20,334 nt of DNA from Hyphomicrobiales bacterium (GTDB lineage Bacteria; Pseudomonadota; Alphaproteobacteria; Rhizobiales; Beijerinckiaceae): NCBI GenBank assembly GCA_028290595.1, contig JAQGJO010000291.1, positions 1 to 20,334 of the forward strand. The letters run 5' to 3'. Positions 16,704 through 20,334 of this stretch are shown here, piece after piece. Numbering within the stretch: position 1 is the stretch's first letter; every line of letters begins with the position of its first letter. A model generated the notes under the pieces. The model did no database searches. It had not been told where the DNA came from and was given only the letters and a program-made list of their open reading frames with translations. Both the position numbers and the translations under genes were made by a program.

Positions 16704-16994
16704 CTAGTAATAGGCCAGGCAGACGCGGTTGCCGTAATAATCATAGCCGACCCTCGCGCAGCCGCCGGGCTGCGGCGTGGTGGCAGCACCAACGACTGCA
16801 CCACTCGCTCCACCGATCGCCGCGCCAGCCAGCGCGCCACCCGGACGTCCCGTTACGGCGGCGCCGACGAGAGCGCCGCCAGCAGCGCCGAGCAGGGCGC
16901 CGCCGACGGCCCGATCACCCGGGTCGTAGCTATTGCACGCCGCCAGCGACAAAGAGGAAGCCAGAACCGCAACCGTGAGAATAACTTTTTTCAT
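16704..16994 (-). CDS. Small glycine-zipper lipoprotein
   Basis: A 96-aa protein with a lipoprotein signal: MKK, hydrophobic core, then LAAC with lipidated C20. The mature part is dominated by a run of Gly/Ala with GxxxG spacing (about 31-73), the glycine-zipper pattern of SlyB/Rick_17kDa-type outer-membrane lipoproteins that form tight helical hairpins in the membrane. It ends in a short Tyr-rich tail with two cysteines (GCARVGYDYYGNRVCLAYY) that could form a disulphide. AGGAG lies 7 bases before the ATG at 16994 and 4 bases before a second ATG at 16997, so the start could be one residue longer. An upstream in-frame extension to 17159 lacks any signal sequence at its own N-terminus and is rejected. 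Function is unknown; envelope integrity is a guess from the family. Confidence 0.88.
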   Translation of the reverse strand: MKKVILTVAVLASSLSLAACNSYDPGDRAVGGALLGAAGGALVGAAVTGRPGGALAGAAIGGASGAVVGAATTPQPGGCARVGYDYYGNRVCLAYY

Positions 16995-16997
16995 CAT

Positions 16998-17329
16998 CAG
17001 TCTCCTGAAAAATAAACTCAACCTAAAGCCTGATTGCAACCTGGCGGTTTCAGCCCGGCCATTCGCCCCAACGCTTTCAATGCGCGCCAGGTGAATTCGC
17101 TCCAATCCGTTCAAACTCAACCGCATGGATACTCCATGCACTCCAATTTCTCCAACCAAATGGGCGATTTGGAGGCGGCGAAGACTTCGTCTTCAGGGTT
17201 TGGTTTCGAAAAAGACAATCGTGGGCAATAGTTACCTTACTTGATAACGATTCAAAATCGGTTGGCGGACTTTTCGATCTGCTCTAGCATGAGCGTTAAT
17301 GGACGGCCGTCAACGAGCCGCCTGGCGAC
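16998..17329. other. Divergent intergenic region before the Rieske oxygenase
   Basis: About 330 bp between the lipoprotein (minus) and oxygenase (plus) genes. It contains the lipoprotein ribosome-binding site, a short hairpin GAAGAC-TTC-GTCTTC at 17180-17194, and a small inverted repeat CGATT-CAA-AATCG at 17248-17260. Small open frames in it have no family resemblance. I cannot place the oxygenase promoter with confidence. Confidence 0.5.
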
Positions 17330-17335
17330 GGGAGG
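17330..17335 (+). promoter_or_regulatory. Ribosome-binding site that fixes the GTG start of the Rieske gene
   Basis: GGGAGG is followed by seven bases and then GTG at 17343. The earlier in-frame ATG (17289) has no such site, and the residues between them do not resemble the family, so the GTG is preferred. Confidence 0.8.
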
Positions 17336-17342
17336 TCGAATC

Positions 17343-18515
17343 GTGCGCAAGGAAGAAAACGAAATTCTCACCAAAATTGGGCCGGGCACGCCGTGCGGCG
17401 CCATGTTGCGGCATTACTGGTGGCCCGTGACATGCACGGGTTACGTCGGCAAGCGACCGATGAAGATCAAACTGCTCGGCGAGGAGTTCGTCCTGTTCCG
17501 CAAACCGGACGGTCAGTTCGGCATGCTGGATCTCCACTGCGCGCACCGCGGCGCCTCGCTCGAATTCGGCAGGGTCGAAGCCAACGGCCTGCGCTGCTGC
17601 TATCACGGCTGGCTCTATGACGAGAAAGGCAATTGCCTCGATCAGATGTGCGAGCCCGGCGGCGGCCAGCATCGCGGCAATTACAAGCAGGGCGCTTATC
17701 CGGTGATCGAAAAATCCGGTCTCGTCTTCGCCTATATCGGTCCCGGCGAACCACCGGCATTTCCGAAATGGGACGTGCTCTTCGACGACAATTGCAACAA
17801 GGTCGTCCACGGCCGCGACGCCCACGGCAACTGGCTGCAGCGCGCCGAGAATATGCTCGATGCGCTGCATGTCATGTGCCTGCACGGCAGTCTCTATCCC
17901 GAACTGGCCGAGGAACGCCCGCACAGGCTGGATTTCGACGAGACCTGGTATGGCATCGACATGCATCTCGACTATCCCAATGGCATCAGGGACCGCCATC
18001 ACTATATGTTTCCGGCGCTCAACCGCATTCAGGTCTGCCGCGTCGGCCAGCGTCCGCACCAGTTCATCCAGTGGGTCGTGCCGCATGACGACACGCATTG
18101 CACCACGTTCCAGATCTGGGCGTCTGAAGGCGATCCGCCGCCTTACAAGATTAAGAACGGCGCGTTTCAGAAGACCGAGCCCGGCGACTTCAAACGCGTC
18201 GAAGATGAATGGTGGGGCCTCTGGGAACGCGATCAGGACGACGCGGCCATCGAGAGCCAGGGCTTGATTACAGATCGCACGCGCGAACATCTGGCGACTT
18301 GCGATGTCGGCATCGTCAAGATGCGGCGCATGGTGCTGGCGTCGATCGATGCCGTGGCCAAAGGCCAACCGCCGGTCGGCGCAATCCCGCCACATGACGG
18401 CATCATTGAACTGGAAACCTATAAGACCGAGCTCGGCGACAATCCCGAACAGATCCGCCGGCCCGACGACGGCCGCAAGCTCGAGATCATCGCGCCCTAC
18501 GACGTCGCCAAATAA
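17343..18515 (+). CDS. Rieske non-heme iron oxygenase, catalytic (alpha) subunit, phthalate-dioxygenase/vanillate-demethylase-like
   Basis: At 390 aa from the GTG start it has the two expected centres. The Rieske [2Fe-2S] motif is C66-x-H68-x16-C85-x2-H88 (CAHRGASL ... CYHGW). The mononuclear iron site is E169-x3-D173-x2-H176-x4-H181 (AENMLDALHVMCLHG), where D173 is the bridging Asp for electron transfer between subunits. The segment ESQGLITDRTREHLATCDVGIVKMRR is typical of the one-component-alpha group that hydroxylates or demethylates aromatic carboxylates. These enzymes use a separate ferredoxin-reductase, which is not in the window. The gene is followed 68 bp later by a Bug-type binding protein, suggesting a catabolic pair for an aromatic or other carboxylate (inference). 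The substrate cannot be named from sequence. Confidence 0.92.
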   Translation: MRKEENEILTKIGPGTPCGAMLRHYWWPVTCTGYVGKRPMKIKLLGEEFVLFRKPDGQFGMLDLHCAHRGASLEFGRVEANGLRCCYHGWLYDEKGNCLDQMCEPGGGQHRGNYKQGAYPVIEKSGLVFAYIGPGEPPAFPKWDVLFDDNCNKVVHGRDAHGNWLQRAENMLDALHVMCLHGSLYPELAEERPHRLDFDETWYGIDMHLDYPNGIRDRHHYMFPALNRIQVCRVGQRPHQFIQWVVPHDDTHCTTFQIWASEGDPPPYKIKNGAFQKTEPGDFKRVEDEWWGLWERDQDDAAIESQGLITDRTREHLATCDVGIVKMRRMVLASIDAVAKGQPPVGAIPPHDGIIELETYKTELGDNPEQIRRPDDGRKLEIIAPYDVAK

Positions 18516-18583
18516 GCAAGCACGAGAGACGGCCGTTACGGAGCCGCCTCCGAAAAACTGAAACGTCCTGGGAGGGAACGTCA

Positions 18584-19573
18584 ATGCCGATTCATTCGAC
18601 ACGTCGCTTAGCGCTGCGCCTCGCGTGCATACTGGGCGTCGCCGCCTTGTCGGCCGCGCCTGTTGCTTATGCCGCCGATCCGAATTATCCGACGCGACCC
18701 ATTCATATCATTCACGGATATCCTGCCGGCGGTGGCGCTGACGTCATCGCACGTCAGTTTATCGCCAGCCTTCAGTCGGCATCGGGCAAGACCTTCGTGC
18801 TCGATAACAAGCCAGGCAATGCGGGCAATGTCGCCATTGGCATCGCCGCCACCGCCAAGCCCGACGGCTACACCATGGTCATTGGCTCCAGTTCCAACAT
18901 GGTCGGCGCACGCTTCTTCTACAAAGACGTCACCTTCGATGTCTTCCGCGATTTCGTCCCCGTCGGTTCCTTTCTCGAAGGCACATTCGTTTTAGTGGCG
19001 CGCAATGAAACGCCGGCGAATTCGGTGGACGATCTGGCCAAATGGCTCAAGTCGCGGCCGCAGAACAGGTTCGGGTTTTCAAATCAGCTCACCCAACTCG
19101 CCGGCGAATATTATAAGTCAAAAACTGGCGTCATCGCCGAACCTGTCGCCTACAAGGCCGCTACCGAGGGCTATCCGGACCTGCAGAACGGGCTCCTTGA
19201 ATTCATGGTCGCAGACGGCACAACCTCGGCCGGACCGGTCAAGAACGGCAAGTTCAAGGCGATCGCGGTGATGACGGGCGAACGTCATCCGGCCTTTCCA
19301 GGCGTGCCGACCATGCGCGAACTTGGCTACGCGGACGCCGATTTCTCGACCTGGTGGGCGATGTACATGCCCGTCGGCGTCGATCCGGAGATCGCCGCCA
19401 CAATGGAAAAATGGGTTCTGGCGGCGACGAAAGACCCGGCTCTGATCAAATTCATGCATGAATCCGGCAATGCGCCGCTGCATGACGACGCCAAGGCAAC
19501 CCGCGCCCACATTGAACGAGAGCTGGAGCGCTGGCCGCCACTGGTGAAAGCCGCCGGAATTCAGCCGCAATAA
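18584..19573 (+). CDS. Bug/TctC-family periplasmic substrate-binding protein (second copy)
   Basis: A 329-aa tripartite tricarboxylate-type receptor. A signal peptide (about 1-30, cleavage near AYA-AD) leads into YPTRPIHIIHGYPAGGGADVIARQ, the family's ligand-loop signature, then VLDNKPGNAGNVAIG and AKPDGYTMVIG. The C-terminal lobe carries GKFKAIAVMTGERHPAFPGVPTMRELGY, diagnostic of Bug proteins. It is clearly a paralogue of the protein at 6552-7595 but divergent, lacking that protein's insertion around its mid-lobe and fitting the classical family better. GGGAGG eight or so bases before the ATG is a good ribosome-binding site. It probably shares a message with the Rieske gene. No TctA/TctB permease is nearby. 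Confidence 0.94.
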   Translation: MPIHSTRRLALRLACILGVAALSAAPVAYAADPNYPTRPIHIIHGYPAGGGADVIARQFIASLQSASGKTFVLDNKPGNAGNVAIGIAATAKPDGYTMVIGSSSNMVGARFFYKDVTFDVFRDFVPVGSFLEGTFVLVARNETPANSVDDLAKWLKSRPQNRFGFSNQLTQLAGEYYKSKTGVIAEPVAYKAATEGYPDLQNGLLEFMVADGTTSAGPVKNGKFKAIAVMTGERHPAFPGVPTMRELGYADADFSTWWAMYMPVGVDPEIAATMEKWVLAATKDPALIKFMHESGNAPLHDDAKATRAHIERELERWPPLVKAAGIQPQ

Positions 19574-19642
19574 GACCGGCCAAAATCGACAGCCTTGGCG
19601 CATTCACGCTTTCAACCTGGACAAATGTATTCTAGGGCTTCT

Positions 19643-20039
19643 CCGCCAGTCGGCTGGACGGCCGCTGCCGCAAGGCAGAGGAAAGTCCGGGCTCCACGGA
19701 GAAACGGTGCCGGATAACGTCCGGCGGGGGCGACCCCAGGGATAGCGCCACAGAGATCGAACCGCCTGCACGGGGGCAACCCCATCCGCAGGCAAGGGTG
19801 AAAAGGTGCGGTAAGAGCGCACCGCGCGGCCGGCAACGGGCGTGGCATGGCAAGCCCCACCGGGAGCAAAACCGAATAGGGGCGGCATGGACTCGCAAGA
19901 GTCCGGGTCCATCTCCGGATCGTCGCCCGGGTTGGTTGCTCGAGGCGGCTGGCAACAGCCGTCCCAGAGGAATGGCCGTCACGTCGCTGCGCGCAAGCGC
20001 AGCGGCCCTACAGAACCCGGCTTACAGGCCGGCTGGCTC
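19643..20039 (+). ncRNA. rnpB: RNase P RNA, bacterial class A
   Basis: This is the catalytic RNA that trims tRNA 5' leaders. The 5' conserved core GAGGAAAGTCCGGGCTCC (about 19678-19695) and the 3' core ACAGAACCCGGCTTACAGGC (about 20010-20029) are the hallmark P4-forming blocks. P1 closes the molecule: GCCAGTCGGC (19645-19654) pairs with GCCGGCTGGC (20028-20037) with one G-U pair. The internal GGGCAACCCC, GGTGAAAAGGTGCGGTAAGAGCGCACC and GGCAACGGGCGTGGCATGGCAAGCCCCACC regions are also typical. The size, about 400 nt, fits alphaproteobacteria. The end points are estimated from P1. TATTCT at 19628-19633 could be its -10, but no good -35 is seen. Open frames on either strand across it are not genes. 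Confidence 0.96.
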
Positions 20040-20224
20040 CTGCCTTCTTCCTGCCCTCGTTTTACATCGGTCCCTTGCGTGGGCACATAGACTTATCCGG
20101 CCAGACATGCGAAGAGCTACCAGGTTTTACCGCTGAAGCATGCACGTCATGTCAAGCGGACGCGCGCTAGGCGGCACAGAAGTGTCGCACCAAGCTAAAG
20201 CGCAAGAGGAACGCCGGAGTGGTG

Positions 20225-20334
20225 ATGTCATTGGCCGGACGAATGAGCGGGAGAGCTTCGTCAAGCTCCAGGCCATATGCCTGGATCGTTGGCGTTTTGC
20301 TCGTGCTCGTCGCTCTGGTCGGCCTGCAATTCGA
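20225..20334 (+). CDS. Unidentified protein with N-terminal membrane segment (runs off the window)
   Basis: From the ATG at 20225 the frame is open to the window end: MSLAGRMSGRASSSSRPY, then a strongly hydrophobic stretch of about 17 residues (AWIVGVLLVLVALVGLQ). A basic, Ser-rich tail followed by one helix fits a membrane anchor or uncleaved signal. GGAG lies 5 bases before the ATG, and a GTG at 20222 is an alternative start. The family cannot be named from 36 residues. The 180 bp between rnpB and this start show no other feature. Confidence 0.5.
   Translation, partial: MSLAGRMSGRASSSSRPYAWIVGVLLVLVALVGLQF

Noticed and set aside
17011..17039. TTGCAA-N17-TTTATT promoter for the lipoprotein on the minus strand
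   Set aside because: The spacing is perfect, but transcription would start inside the lipoprotein ribosome-binding site, so it is unlikely to be the working promoter.
17310..18602. 430-codon open frame on the minus strand across the Rieske gene
   Set aside because: The plus strand encodes complete Rieske and iron-site motifs; the antisense frame has none.
19604..19982. Overlapping minus-strand open frames over rnpB
   Set aside because: They are antisense to the RNase P RNA, whose conserved cores and P1 helix are clear.
1..20334. CRISPR array, tRNA genes, insertion sequences, integrase or attachment sites
   Set aside because: None was seen: no spaced repeat array, no cloverleaf with a conserved T-loop, and no transposase or recombinase motifs in any frame.

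Overview
The window looks like the chromosome of a free-living alphaproteobacterium, most likely Hyphomicrobiales (Beijerinckiaceae/Xanthobacteraceae/Bradyrhizobium-like). The grounds are its GC-rich codon use, the division-gene order mraZ-rsmH-ftsL-ftsI-murE, a full-length cobalamin-dependent MetH behind a fused ArsR/methyltransferase regulator and MetF, and an alphaproteobacterial-style class A RNase P RNA. The lineage is inferred from gene content and was not searched.

Layout. (1) 1-4007, minus strand: the start of the division/cell-wall (dcw) cluster, transcribed as mraZ, rsmH, ftsL, ftsI and the first codons of murE, tightly packed with ATGA- and GTGA-type overlaps. Upstream of mraZ are three TGGG motifs at exact 10-bp spacing, lying inside a plausible sigma70-type promoter; this is the expected form of an MraZ auto-repression site. 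(2) 4271-6255, plus strand: an OpgC-like membrane acyltransferase overlapping an exported SGNH/GDSL hydrolase, a probable envelope-glycan acyl-modification pair. (3) 6552-9183, plus: an orphan Bug/TctC-type periplasmic binding protein followed by a Tat-exported amidohydrolase. Base composition is visibly less GC-rich than in metH, so this is a likely accessory insertion. (4) 9357-15115, plus: a palindrome-rich control region, then the ArsR-methyltransferase regulator, metF and metH, coupled almost without gaps; a methionine/SAM-cycle operon. (5) 15120-16994, minus: SDR oxidoreductase, AmpD-type amidase with a peptidoglycan-binding domain, and a small glycine-zipper lipoprotein. (6) 17343-19573, plus: a Rieske oxygenase alpha subunit (GTG start with a strong ribosome-binding site) and a second orphan Bug protein. 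(7) 19643-20039: rnpB. The window ends inside a small gene starting with a membrane segment.

How they fit together: envelope growth and modification dominate (dcw, OpgC/SGNH, amidase, lipoprotein), with one-carbon/methionine metabolism in the middle. Two 'binding protein plus catabolic enzyme' modules flank the methionine operon. No CRISPR array, tRNA, transposase or integrase was seen. The most interesting leads are the MraZ-box promoter, the palindrome cluster before the methionine regulator, the split OpgC/SGNH pair, and the repeated pairing of an orphan Bug protein with an unrelated metalloenzyme.
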